Below are positions 24,829 to 32,755 of a stretch of 64,000 nt of DNA, one piece after another (position 1 is the stretch's first letter; each line of letters starts with the position of its first letter). The notes beneath the pieces are model-generated. The model was given only the letters and a program-made list of their open reading frames with translations, ran no database searches and had not been told where the DNA came from. The position numbers were made by a program, and so were the translations under genes. Location: contig CBFIHP010000002.1 of NCBI GenBank assembly GCA_965662355.1, positions 124,001 through 188,000 of the forward strand. The letters are read 5' to 3'. Origin of the DNA: GCA-2683825 sp965662355 (GTDB lineage Bacteria > Planctomycetota > UBA1135 > GCA-002686595).

Positions 24829-26145
24829 TCAGCCGACCGATACGGAACGACGCTTCTTCTCGAGCGGCCGGATCACGACCTCGAGGACGCGCCGGTCCGT
24901 GGCCTCGCTGATGTGGAACTCGGCTCCGTTCCATAGGAAGCTCTCGTCCACCTTGGGAAAGCGGCCCATTTCCGCCAGCACGAATCCAGCGAGGGTCTCG
25001 TAGTCCTCTTCCTCGGGAAGATCCATTTCGAGCTCCTCGTTGACCTCGGAGACGCGCGTCGTTCCACGCACGGCGGTTCGTCCGTCGGCGAGGGAGCGGA
25101 ACTCTTCCGGCGAGACTTGCCCGAGCTCGCCGGGGATGTCGCCCACGATCTCCTCGACGATGTCGCCTACGGTGACGATGCCCGAGGTGCCGCCGTACTC
25201 GTCCAGAACCACGGCGATCTTCTGGTTGTCACGCCGGAACTCGGCCAGTAGCTGTGAGATGCTCTTGGTCTCGGGCACGAAGGGCACCGGGCGCAGGAGC
25301 TTTTGCAGCTCGGAATTCTCGAGCTTGTTCTGGGCCACGAGCTGCAGGACCTCCTGGGCGTAGGCCACCCCGATGATCGAGTCGAGGTTGCCTTCGAACA
25401 CGGGGATGCGACTGTGACCCGATTTCGCGATCGTCTCCACGACCTTGGCGATTCCCTTTTCGATGTCCACCGCGGCCAGCTCCGTGCGTGGCGTCATGAT
25501 CTCCGTCACGTCGATGTCGGAGAACTCGAGCGCGTTCTCGATGAACTCACGCTCATTCTCGCCGAGGTCCCTGCCCCGGCCTGCGTCTTCGAGGGCGTCG
25601 CGAATTCCATCCACGAACTGCCGCGATTCGGGAGCGCGTTCGGGGACCCGAAAGGCTCGCAGGAACGCGCGTCGCACGGCGTTCATGGCCGCCATCAAGA
25701 CGCCAAGCAGGAGTGCCTTGTAGAGGAGGTCGAACGCCGGAAGCAGGAACCGCAACAAGCCATCGGAACGCTCACCCCGAAGCGCCCTCGGGATCAACTC
25801 CTGCACGAACACGAGGGTCGGGGCACAGACGAGCAGTGCGACCCCCATCTTCCCGAAGGAGAAGCTCTCATCGGCGAAGATCGACATCACGCAGACGACG
25901 AAGACGAGCTGGAAGAAGAACGTGAAGAGGCTCGCCGCCGTGCCCAGGAGCTCCGCCCGCTCGAGCAGACCGATCAGGCGCTCGCGCCGTGCCGGGTGGG
26001 GCGAACCCTTGGCGATCCGGGACGGAACCGCATGGAGCAGTCCGCTACGCAGGAGCGCAAAGAGACCGGTCAGGGTCAGGGCTCCCAGGGCGCCAGCGAT
26101 GAGCTGGACGGATCCGAGGGAGGATGTCGCTTCTGGAATGGCCAT
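24829..26145 (-). CDS. Hemolysin/CorC-family CNNM-CBS membrane protein
   Basis: A 438-residue protein with an N-terminal CNNM (DUF21-like) membrane domain of about four helices. A pair of CBS domains follows, beginning at DVTEIMTPRTELAAVD, with HSRIPVFEGNLDSIIGVAY and IAVVLDEYGGTSGIVTVGDIVEEIVGDI. A C-terminal CorC_HlyC domain (SLADGRTAVRGTTRVSEVNEELEMDLPEEEDYETLAGFVLAEMGRFP) completes it. Family members are linked to Mg or Co export and membrane integrity. The frame is open to 26301; ATG 26145 (MAIPEATSSLGSVQ) is chosen because it starts just before the first membrane helix. Confidence 0.87.
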   Translation of the reverse strand: MAIPEATSSLGSVQLIAGALGALTLTGLFALLRSGLLHAVPSRIAKGSPHPARRERLIGLLERAELLGTAASLFTFFFQLVFVVCVMSIFADESFSFGKMGVALLVCAPTLVFVQELIPRALRGERSDGLLRFLLPAFDLLYKALLLGVLMAAMNAVRRAFLRAFRVPERAPESRQFVDGIRDALEDAGRGRDLGENEREFIENALEFSDIDVTEIMTPRTELAAVDIEKGIAKVVETIAKSGHSRIPVFEGNLDSIIGVAYAQEVLQLVAQNKLENSELQKLLRPVPFVPETKSISQLLAEFRRDNQKIAVVLDEYGGTSGIVTVGDIVEEIVGDIPGELGQVSPEEFRSLADGRTAVRGTTRVSEVNEELEMDLPEEEDYETLAGFVLAEMGRFPKVDESFLWNGAEFHISEATDRRVLEVVIRPLEKKRRSVSVG

Positions 26146-26487
26146 CGGATCGATGGCCGCGAGACCTGGTACGTTCAAGCGTGGCTCGGGGATAGGGTGA
26201 GTCGGACGCGGGGCGTCCCACATCCGATGATAGCGTGAGTTCTCTTCGGCCATTTCCCCAAATCCCTGGGGCTTTTCAGGCGTGTGCGCGAACCCGCACA
26301 CCTACTTCCGGGATTCGGCGGCATGGAGCGATTCCGATACAAAAGCGTTCGCAAGGACCCGCCGGGGTCCGCCTTGGGGGGCGTGCACTAGCGCCCGAAG
26401 AAAATATAAGTGCTTGCCAGTTATGCGGTTACGACGTCATTGAAGGCGAATCTTCAGGGCTGGAACGGGACGTGTAACAACTCCTCC
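26146..26487. other. Divergent intergenic region
   Basis: The 342 bases between the CorC-like gene and the sigma factor gene hold no other convincing gene with the chosen starts. A short GGCGTGTGCGCGAACCCGCACACC-type inverted repeat around 26278-26301 (GTGTGCG/CGCACAC) and an A/T-rich GAAAATATAAGTG at 26399-26411 are the only notable features. The latter could be a -10 region for the sigma factor gene. Confidence 0.4.
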
Positions 26488-27267
26488 ATGACTTGCATCG
26501 CCGCACCGCCCTGCCAGGCCCAGAATCCTCCCGCTGAACGACTCCACACCTTTCCTGATGTCGCGCAGCGTCTCAAAGAGCGCGGGGTCTGCTTGACCCT
26601 TCGGGCCGACGAGGACCCTGCGGCTTTCGAAAACCGGATCGGGACCCGGATGATGGCTCTGTACCGGGACACCCGCGACCCGGCTTGCTTCGAGGCCCTC
26701 TACACCTTTGCGCGTCCCGCGCTCTTGCGCTGGATTCGAAGCCTCCTGACCCGCGAGCTGGCCCATCTCGATCCGGCCGAGCTGCTCCAGGACACCTTCG
26801 TCAACGTCTATCGCTATCCCGCGGCCTTCCGCGAGGATCACCCCGCGAGCTTCCGGGTCTGGGTTCGGACCATCGCGGGCAACGTCCTGCGCCGGGCCAC
26901 GACCCGCCGACCGAGGCTCTTGACCCAGGAGCTCTCTCCGGAGGTTTCCGAGCCCGAGGATCGGGCTGCTTGTCCCTTGCTCCGCGCCGAACATGGCGAG
27001 GAGTCGCGGCATTTGCGGGCCACGTGGATCCTCTTCCTTTCCATGTACGAGCAGGCCTTCCACACTCTCTCCCAGAGGGATCGCCGGACACTTCACCTGG
27101 TCGAGGTGGAGGGCATGTCGTATCGCGACGCAGGCGAATTGCTCGGCGTGGGGCGCTCCAACATGAAGATGATCGTCTTCCGCTCGCGCAGGCGTATCGT
27201 GCGCAAGATGCGTCTGGCCTTGAACGCTGCGATCGTGCGGCCGCAGGAGGAGCTTGGTGCTGCCTGA
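26488..27267 (+). CDS. ECF-type RNA polymerase sigma factor
   Basis: A sigma-70-family factor of about 259 residues. Region 2 is ALLRWIRSLLTRELAHLDPAELLQDTFVNVYRYP, including the DxxELLQDTF core that contacts core enzyme and the -10. It is followed by FRVWVRTIAGNVLRR. Region 4 is ILFLSMYEQAFHTLSQRDRRTLHLVEVEGMSYRDAGELLGVGRSNMKMIVFRSRRRI, a helix-turn-helix for the -35. About 75 residues precede region 2, with Cys-rich MTCIAAPPC at the start. The ATG at 26488 is used; the downstream MM at about 26650 is possible. No anti-sigma gene lies next to it. Confidence 0.88.
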   Translation: MTCIAAPPCQAQNPPAERLHTFPDVAQRLKERGVCLTLRADEDPAAFENRIGTRMMALYRDTRDPACFEALYTFARPALLRWIRSLLTRELAHLDPAELLQDTFVNVYRYPAAFREDHPASFRVWVRTIAGNVLRRATTRRPRLLTQELSPEVSEPEDRAACPLLRAEHGEESRHLRATWILFLSMYEQAFHTLSQRDRRTLHLVEVEGMSYRDAGELLGVGRSNMKMIVFRSRRRIVRKMRLALNAAIVRPQEELGAA

Positions 27268-27370
27268 CTGCGTAGGATGGGATTTCGGGGTCGTGTCGCT
27301 TCCCTGATTCTGAACGCACAACGCTGTCTCTGCGGGGCGTCCCTTGTCGACGGGCTGCTAGACTCTTCGG

Positions 27371-28657
27371 ATGTCCAGCTCCCCTGCAGAGCCCCCGGCC
27401 GATGGGCCTCTGGAAGTCGACCTGCTCGTCCTTGGCGCCGACGAGCTGGCCACACCTGTAGGGAGTTCCGCCCAGGGCGGAAAAGCGCTCGGCGAGTTGC
27501 ACATCGTGGAGCAGGGCGGTCTCGCCATTGACGAGGGTCGGATCGTGCACGTCGGCCCGTGGAGTGAACTCGAGGGGCGTTTCGAGGCTCGCGAAACCCA
27601 TCGCTTGCCGGGTGGCACCCTGGTCCCCGGTTTCGTCGATGCACACACGCATCCGGTCTTTGCCGGAACCCGCGAAGAGGAATTCGAGCAACGCAGCCGG
27701 GGGGCGAGCTACGTCGAGATCGCCGAGGCCGGGGGTGGCATCCTCTCGAGCGTTCGTGGCGTACGCTCCTCTTCGAAGGAAGAGCTCCTGGCCTTGCTCC
27801 TAATGCGACTCGATCGTTTTCTCGAGCTGGGCACGACGACGATCGAAGCGAAGACGGGATACGGGCTGAGTTTCGAGGACGAGCTGAAGTGTCTCGAGGT
27901 CCTCGCCCAGGCCAACATCATGCAAGCGGTGGAGTGCGTGCCGACCTTTCTCGGTGCCCACGACTTCCCGCCGGAATTCCGCGACAAGCGAAGCGAGTAT
28001 GTCGAGCTTCTGATCGAGGACATGTTGCCGAGGATCGCCGAGACCGGTCTGGCGCGCTATTGCGACATCTTCACGGAGTCCCACGTCTTCGGGTTGAAGG
28101 ACTCACGGGCCATCCTGCAACGTGCGCGCGAGCTGGGTTTCGGGTTGCGCCTGCATGTCGATCAGCTTTCACAGCTCGGCGGAGCGCAGCTCGCCGCCGA
28201 ACTCGGAGCGGCCAGCGCGGACCATCTCGAGTTTTGTAGCGACGAGGGAATCGCGGCCCTCGCCGAGGCCCAGGTCGTTCCGGTCCTATGTCCCCTGGTT
28301 CCGCTCTACCTGCGCGTCGAGCAGGAGGCTCCTGCGCGACGCATGATCGCTGCAGGCCTGGCGCCGGCTCTGGCAACCGACTTCAATCCCGGCTCCTGTA
28401 TGGCTCAGAGCTTGCCGGAAGTCATGAGCTTTGGAGCACTTCGCTATTCGATGTCCGCAGCCGAGTGTCTCAACGCGGCGACGCTCAATGCGGCGGCCTC
28501 GCTCGGGCTCGCCGAGGATCGCGGGAGTCTCGAAGTGGGCAAGCGCGCAGACTTCTGTCACCTCGACCAGCCGAACCATCGCCACCTCGTCTATGAACTC
28601 TCGCGTAATCCCGTACGCATGGTGGGCGTGGCGGGCCGCATCGTCTACACGCGATGA
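27371..28657 (+). CDS. hutI: Imidazolonepropionase
   Basis: A 428-residue amidohydrolase that opens 4-imidazolone-5-propanoate to N-formimino-L-glutamate, the third step of histidine degradation. The metal site DAHTHPVFAG starts at Asp90 (His92 and His94). GASYVEIAEAGGGI, TTTIEAKTGYGLS, RLHVDQLSQLGGAQLAAELGAASADHL and ATDFNPGSC are family hallmarks. The Val in LHVDQL replaces the usual Ala. The start MSSSPAEPP follows a 103-base gap after the sigma factor gene. It overlaps ftcD by 4 bases (ATGA). No hutH or hutU is in the window. Confidence 0.96.
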   Translation: MSSSPAEPPADGPLEVDLLVLGADELATPVGSSAQGGKALGELHIVEQGGLAIDEGRIVHVGPWSELEGRFEARETHRLPGGTLVPGFVDAHTHPVFAGTREEEFEQRSRGASYVEIAEAGGGILSSVRGVRSSSKEELLALLLMRLDRFLELGTTTIEAKTGYGLSFEDELKCLEVLAQANIMQAVECVPTFLGAHDFPPEFRDKRSEYVELLIEDMLPRIAETGLARYCDIFTESHVFGLKDSRAILQRARELGFGLRLHVDQLSQLGGAQLAAELGAASADHLEFCSDEGIAALAEAQVVPVLCPLVPLYLRVEQEAPARRMIAAGLAPALATDFNPGSCMAQSLPEVMSFGALRYSMSAAECLNAATLNAAASLGLAEDRGSLEVGKRADFCHLDQPNHRHLVYELSRNPVRMVGVAGRIVYTR

Positions 28658-29571
28658 AGCCGCTGGTCGAGTGCGTCCCGAACTTCTCCTTCGCGGACGA
28701 TCCGGCCCTGCTCGAGGGCTTCGTACACAGGGTGCATGAGGGTGGGGGGCACGTGCTGGATGCGTCCTCCGACACCGATCATCAGCGTTCGGTCGTGAGT
28801 TTCGTGGCTCTTCCCGAGCGTGTTGTCGATATCGCAGCGGCGATGATCGAGCTGGCGCGCGAGCGCATCGATCTGACACGTCACGTCGGGGTTCACCCGC
28901 GTATCGGCGCCTGCGACGTGTTTCCCCTGATCGCCCTCGACGGCGTTCTCGAAGCCGAGTGCGTGGCCTTGGCTCATCAGCTGGGACATCGGGTCGGAAC
29001 GCTGTCGATACCGGTGTATTTCTACGGCAAGGCGGCGTTCTCCAGGGCCCGCGAGCGCCTGGCGGATGTGCGCCGGGCAGGGTTCGAGGCCCTCGCCCGG
29101 GATCTGAGCCAACCGGATCCGGATGCGTCTCTACTCCCCGATGTGGGCCCCAGGCGGCTCCATCCCAGTGCCGGAGCGGTGGCCATCGGAGTGCGCCCCA
29201 TCCTGATCGCCTTCAACATCCTTCTGGAATCCGCCGAGCTCGCAACGGCTCGTGCCATCGCCAGCACGATCCGCGAGTCCTCGGGAGGCCTGGAGGGCAT
29301 TCGTGCCCTCGGTTTGGCTCTCGAATCGAAGGGCATCACCCAGGTCAGCGTCAACGTGTGCGATCATGGGAAAACAGGCCTCTTGACCCTCTTCGAACGC
29401 GTCGAGGCCGAGGCCCACCGGCACGGCGTCGTGATTCGCGAGAGCGAGTTGATCGGCCTCGCCCCCCGGGCTGCGCTCGATGCGGAGATCGCAAGCCGTG
29501 TGCGCCTCCCGGGGTTCGAAGCGACGCGGCACGTGCTCGAAGACAACCTGAAAAAGCGACTCGGATCATGA
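28654..29571 (+). CDS. ftcD: Glutamate formimidoyltransferase
   Basis: A 305-residue enzyme that transfers the formimino group of N-formimino-L-glutamate to tetrahydrofolate, giving glutamate. LVECVPNFSFADD at the N terminus, LDASSDTDHQRSVVSF, HVGVHPRIGACDVFPLI, VYFYGKAAF, and ITQVSVNVCDHGKTGLL are conserved. Only the formyltransferase half is present; the cyclodeaminase domain of the mammalian bifunctional enzyme is absent. It is translationally coupled on both sides: ATGA overlaps with hutI and with the downstream amidohydrolase gene. Confidence 0.95.
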   Translation: MKPLVECVPNFSFADDPALLEGFVHRVHEGGGHVLDASSDTDHQRSVVSFVALPERVVDIAAAMIELARERIDLTRHVGVHPRIGACDVFPLIALDGVLEAECVALAHQLGHRVGTLSIPVYFYGKAAFSRARERLADVRRAGFEALARDLSQPDPDASLLPDVGPRRLHPSAGAVAIGVRPILIAFNILLESAELATARAIASTIRESSGGLEGIRALGLALESKGITQVSVNVCDHGKTGLLTLFERVEAEAHRHGVVIRESELIGLAPRAALDAEIASRVRLPGFEATRHVLEDNLKKRLGS

Positions 29572-30872
29572 TCGTCACGCAGCTCTTCCTCGCCTCTTGC
29601 CTCTTTGTCGGCAGCAGCGGAGTGGGGGCTCTCGCGGGGGAGGGGTCGTCGGACGATCCGATCGAACTCGGTATCCGCCGCGAGCTCGAGCACGTCGTTT
29701 CCCTGCGGCGCCGAATCCACGCCAACCCCGAGCTGGGCGAGCAAGAATTCCAGACCTCGAACCTGATCGCCGAAGAACTTCGTGCGCTCGGTCTCGACGT
29801 GCGCGAGGAAATCGCCGTGACGGGCGTCGTCGGCATCCTGCGCGGCGGCAAGCCCGGGCCACTGGTCGCCTATCGAGCCGACATGGACGCCCTTCCCATT
29901 CGCGAGGAGACCGGGCTGCCCTTCGCCAGCACGGTCGAGGCGACGTGGCGCGGAGAGCCGGTTTCGGTCATGCATGCATGCGGTCACGACATGCACGTCG
30001 CGATCGCCCTGGGGATGGCCAGGGTGCTGGCGGCCCCCGACGTGCGTCGCGAGTTGCAGGGATCCGTGATGTTTCTGTTTCAGCCAGCTGAGGAGAGCGT
30101 TCCCACCCCCGGCAGCCACGGCGCGCAGCGCATGCTGCTCGAGGGCGTGTTCGAAGACGAAAAACCCGCGGCCATCTTCGGGCTGCATGTGCATCCCGAC
30201 CTGCAGCTAGGTCAGGTGAGCCTGCACTCCGGCTCTGCCATGGCCGCCGTCGATCGCTTCACGATCCAGGTCGAGGGACGCCAAGCCCACGGCGCCTACC
30301 CCCAAGCCGGTGTCGATCCTATCGTCGCCGCGAGCCACATCGTGATCGCCTTGCAGACCATCGCTTCACGCAATGTCGATACGCACGAGAGCGTGGTCGT
30401 GACGGTGGGCAAGTTCCGGGGCGGCAACCGCTTCAACATCATCCCGGGATCCGCGGAGTTGGTCGGAACTGTGCGTACCCATGACGAACGTGTGCAGGCA
30501 CGGGTTCACAAGCGGATCCGGGAGATTGCAGAGGGAGTGGCGCGGTCGATGGAGGCGAGTGCCGTGGTGTCGATCGAGCGGACGACGCCCGTGACGTACA
30601 ACGACCCGAAGCTGGTGGAGCGAATGCGGCCGGTCTTCGTGGAGGTCGTGGGGGAGGAAGGGCTGGTGGTCGAGCCTCCGCACATGGGGGGGGAGGACTT
30701 TGCTTACTTCGCGAGGGTGGTCCCGGGGCTGTATTACTTTCTCGGAACGAGTGACTTGAAGCGGGGGGTACCGGGGTTGATCCACACGCCCAGTTTTCAG
30801 CCGGAGGAACGGGCGTTGGAGGTGGGAGTGAGGGTTTCGTTGCGGTTGGTGCTGGGGTACTTGGGGGGGTGA
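29568..30872 (+). CDS. Exported M20-family amidohydrolase
   Basis: A 434-residue M20D metallo-amidohydrolase/carboxypeptidase, the family of hippurate hydrolase and N-acyl-amino-acid deacylases. The N-terminal hydrophobic stretch (MIVTQLFLASCLFVGSSGVGALA) is a likely signal peptide. LRRIHANPELGEQEF, YRADMDALPIREETGLPF, HACGHDMH (136-143), FQPAEES and GGEDFAYF carry the metal and catalytic residues. It overlaps ftcD by 4 bases. Since hutI and ftcD precede it, it might release glutamate or histidine from acyl or peptide forms, but the substrate is not determined by sequence. The last third of the gene switches to G-ending codons (see findings). Confidence 0.88.
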   Translation: MIVTQLFLASCLFVGSSGVGALAGEGSSDDPIELGIRRELEHVVSLRRRIHANPELGEQEFQTSNLIAEELRALGLDVREEIAVTGVVGILRGGKPGPLVAYRADMDALPIREETGLPFASTVEATWRGEPVSVMHACGHDMHVAIALGMARVLAAPDVRRELQGSVMFLFQPAEESVPTPGSHGAQRMLLEGVFEDEKPAAIFGLHVHPDLQLGQVSLHSGSAMAAVDRFTIQVEGRQAHGAYPQAGVDPIVAASHIVIALQTIASRNVDTHESVVVTVGKFRGGNRFNIIPGSAELVGTVRTHDERVQARVHKRIREIAEGVARSMEASAVVSIERTTPVTYNDPKLVERMRPVFVEVVGEEGLVVEPPHMGGEDFAYFARVVPGLYYFLGTSDLKRGVPGLIHTPSFQPEERALEVGVRVSLRLVLGYLGG

Positions 30873-30934
30873 GCCGGGAGTTCGGATGGCGAGTTGCGAG
30901 TCGCTGCCCGACCAGGACCACCCTCCAAGTAGAG

Positions 30935-30964
30935 GGCCCCGGGCGGCATAACCAACCCGGGGCC
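30935..30964. terminator. Strong inverted repeat, possible terminator
   Basis: A perfect 9-bp stem, GGCCCCGGG (30935-30943) and CCCGGGGCC (30956-30964), with a 12-base loop lies in the 162-base gap between the convergent M20 gene and the minus-strand secreted repeat protein gene. No U-run follows on either strand, so the terminator role is probable from position only. Confidence 0.5.
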
Positions 30965-31034
30965 GAAGTCCTTGGAGCCCAAACCCCCTGCCGATCCGGC
31001 TCCAGAGACAAGGGAATCGTTCTGTTGTTCGTCC

Positions 31035-31523
31035 CTACAGTCTGCAGGTCGGAAAACCCCGCAGCGTTTCATACCGACCGACGATCCACGTCTCCTTGTA
31101 GCGAGTCTCGTAGTGCGCCGGGTGGCAGATCCGCTTCCAGTGGCCAGCACGGATGAGTAGCTGGTACGCGCTGCCGCACGAGCGGTATCTGGTTTCGTAG
31201 ACCGCCGGGACCCAGATGCGTTCGAAGCGCTCCGGGACGAAGATCTGGGACGCGACGTTCTCGAAGTGGGCGGGCACCCAGACCTTGCTGTTGCGGCCAT
31301 AGGAGCGGCGCGAGATGTTGGTGCGGCCGTAGGATCCGCGGTAGCGGGAGGACGAGACGTTCGTGGTCACTCGCCGCGTAGAGCGCCAGGGCTTGTGGTC
31401 GCTGACCCGTTCGGTGAGGCGCTGTGCGAAAGAGCGGACGCTGCGCTCCTGGGCCTGGGCGCTCGTTCCCAACCCGGCGAACAGGCAGGCGAAGAGGAGG
31501 CATTGAAGTGCACGGCTTTTCAT
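31035..31523 (-). CDS. Secreted aromatic-repeat protein, 162 aa
   Basis: I do not recognise a named family. ATG 31523 has a good ribosome site (AGGAG, 31530-31534, seven bases upstream) and gives a signal peptide ending GTSAQAQ. The mature protein contains imperfect repeats of the type W-V-P-A-H/Y-F/Y-E (VWVPAHFE, IWVPAVYETRYR, HPAHYETRYK, WIVGRYETLRG) plus a Ser/Arg/Tyr-rich linker (SSSRYRGSYGRTNISRRSYGRN). Such WVP-x-YE repeats occur in short exported proteins with presumed beta-rich surface roles. Two or three Cys near the end could form a disulfide. The upstream in-frame region to 31718 is not needed. Confidence 0.75.
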   Translation of the reverse strand: MKSRALQCLLFACLFAGLGTSAQAQERSVRSFAQRLTERVSDHKPWRSTRRVTTNVSSSRYRGSYGRTNISRRSYGRNSKVWVPAHFENVASQIFVPERFERIWVPAVYETRYRSCGSAYQLLIRAGHWKRICHPAHYETRYKETWIVGRYETLRGFPTCRL

Positions 31524-31816
31524 GGCGATCTCCTGATGGTGGTGAACAGCTGGGCGACTTGCGCCCACACCCCGTACACGCGAAGAGTGTGCCAAGCGCG
31601 TCAGAGCGTTTCCGAGCACCGTGGGCGTGTCGAGCCGGGCGGGGAGGGGCCGAATGTCCGCCGAGAGGGTCACTGTTCGGGACACGGCGACGATTGAGGA
31701 CAGGGACGGGGAGGACACCCGCTCCAGCGGAAATTCGGGGCGGGGTGTGGCCGGTCAAGTTCCCGGGCTTTTCCGACGATGAGGCCAGGAACCCTTTTCC
31801 CAGAGGTTTTTTTCCC

Positions 31817-32098
31817 ATGCCCGCGAAGCAGCCTTCCTCCTCCACCTCCGACCGCCGCTCCTCCGATCGCGAGGAACTCGAGGCCCCGGTTCGGATGAGT
31901 CTCGAGCTCGGGCATATCGGGGGCGTCAGCGACAATCTCTCGCCCGCAGGCGTGCTCTTTTTCACCGAGGACCCCATTCGGGTACGGTTGGAAATCGACA
32001 AGGGGGGCGAGACCCAGAGCTTCCAGGGCCGTCTGATCCGGGTTCAACAGATGAACGAGGCGACCACTGGCCTCGCGGTCGAGTTCGACGAGGTCTGA
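31817..32098 (+). CDS. PilZ domain protein
   Basis: A 93-residue single-domain protein. The N-terminal RRSSDREEL resembles the RxxxR c-di-GMP-binding loop, and DNLSPAGVLFFTE fits the D/NxSxxG motif. The rest (VRLEIDKGGETQSFQGRLIRVQQ, GLAVEFDEV) follows the PilZ beta-barrel. It is probably a cytoplasmic c-di-GMP effector. The ATG at 31817 lies within a longer open frame starting at 31424, whose upstream part is not credible because it overlaps the opposite-strand secreted protein gene. Confidence 0.8.
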   Translation: MPAKQPSSSTSDRRSSDREELEAPVRMSLELGHIGGVSDNLSPAGVLFFTEDPIRVRLEIDKGGETQSFQGRLIRVQQMNEATTGLAVEFDEV

Positions 32099-32164
32099 GG
32101 GGTGCGGAATCGGGACCGCAGCTTTCCTTGGAGCGAACCCGGGGGGCGTCTACACTCCGGTTCC

Positions 32165-32698
32165 ATGGAGATCCGCGTTCGCCCCGCCTACCCCAGAGAC
32201 ATTCCCTCCCTGGTGGCTTTCAACCGCGCCCTTGCCAGGGAGACGGAGGATCACGAGCTCGAGCTCGAGCGTCTGAACAAAGGCGTCCAGGCCGTTTTCG
32301 AGGATCCCTCCCGGGGCAGCTACTTTCTGGCCGTCCAGGGGGATCAGCCGCTGGGGGCGCTGATGATCACTCCGGAGTGGAGCGATTGGCGCAATGGAAC
32401 CTTCTGGTGGATCCAGAGCGTCTACGTCCAGAAGCAAAGCCGCGGCGAGGGGGTCTTCCGCAAGCTTTACGAGCACGTCGTGGAGAGCGCCCGCTCGTCC
32501 CGCGGAGTCGTCGGCGTGCGGCTCTACGTGGACAACGAGAATACCGGCGCCCAGGAGGTCTACCAAGCGGTAGGCATGCAGCCTGCGCACTACCAGATGT
32601 TCGAAGTGGACTTCGTTTTGGGCTCCCCCGAGCAGCATGGAGGAGAGCCAGCGGAGGAGCCGGTGACCATGGTTGAGGCCACCCCCGCCCTGAAGTAA
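32165..32698 (+). CDS. GNAT family N-acetyltransferase
   Basis: A 177-residue GNAT fold protein. MEIRVRPAYPRDIPSLVAFN starts the fold, WWIQSVYVQKQSRGEGVFRKLYEHV holds the acetyl-CoA pyrophosphate-binding loop (R-G-E-G), and VRLYVDNENTGAQEVYQAVGM is motif B. The acceptor is unknown; similar enzymes modify small amines or protein N termini. The ATG at 32165 is chosen because the upstream 21 codons lack fold features. It is 57 bases ahead of citrate synthase. Confidence 0.9.
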   Translation: MEIRVRPAYPRDIPSLVAFNRALARETEDHELELERLNKGVQAVFEDPSRGSYFLAVQGDQPLGALMITPEWSDWRNGTFWWIQSVYVQKQSRGEGVFRKLYEHVVESARSSRGVVGVRLYVDNENTGAQEVYQAVGMQPAHYQMFEVDFVLGSPEQHGGEPAEEPVTMVEATPALK

Positions 32699-32755
32699 AT
32701 TAGCCGCCCACAACCGTCCAGCTCTCCATGCAAGCTGGAGTACCCGATTAGCTTG

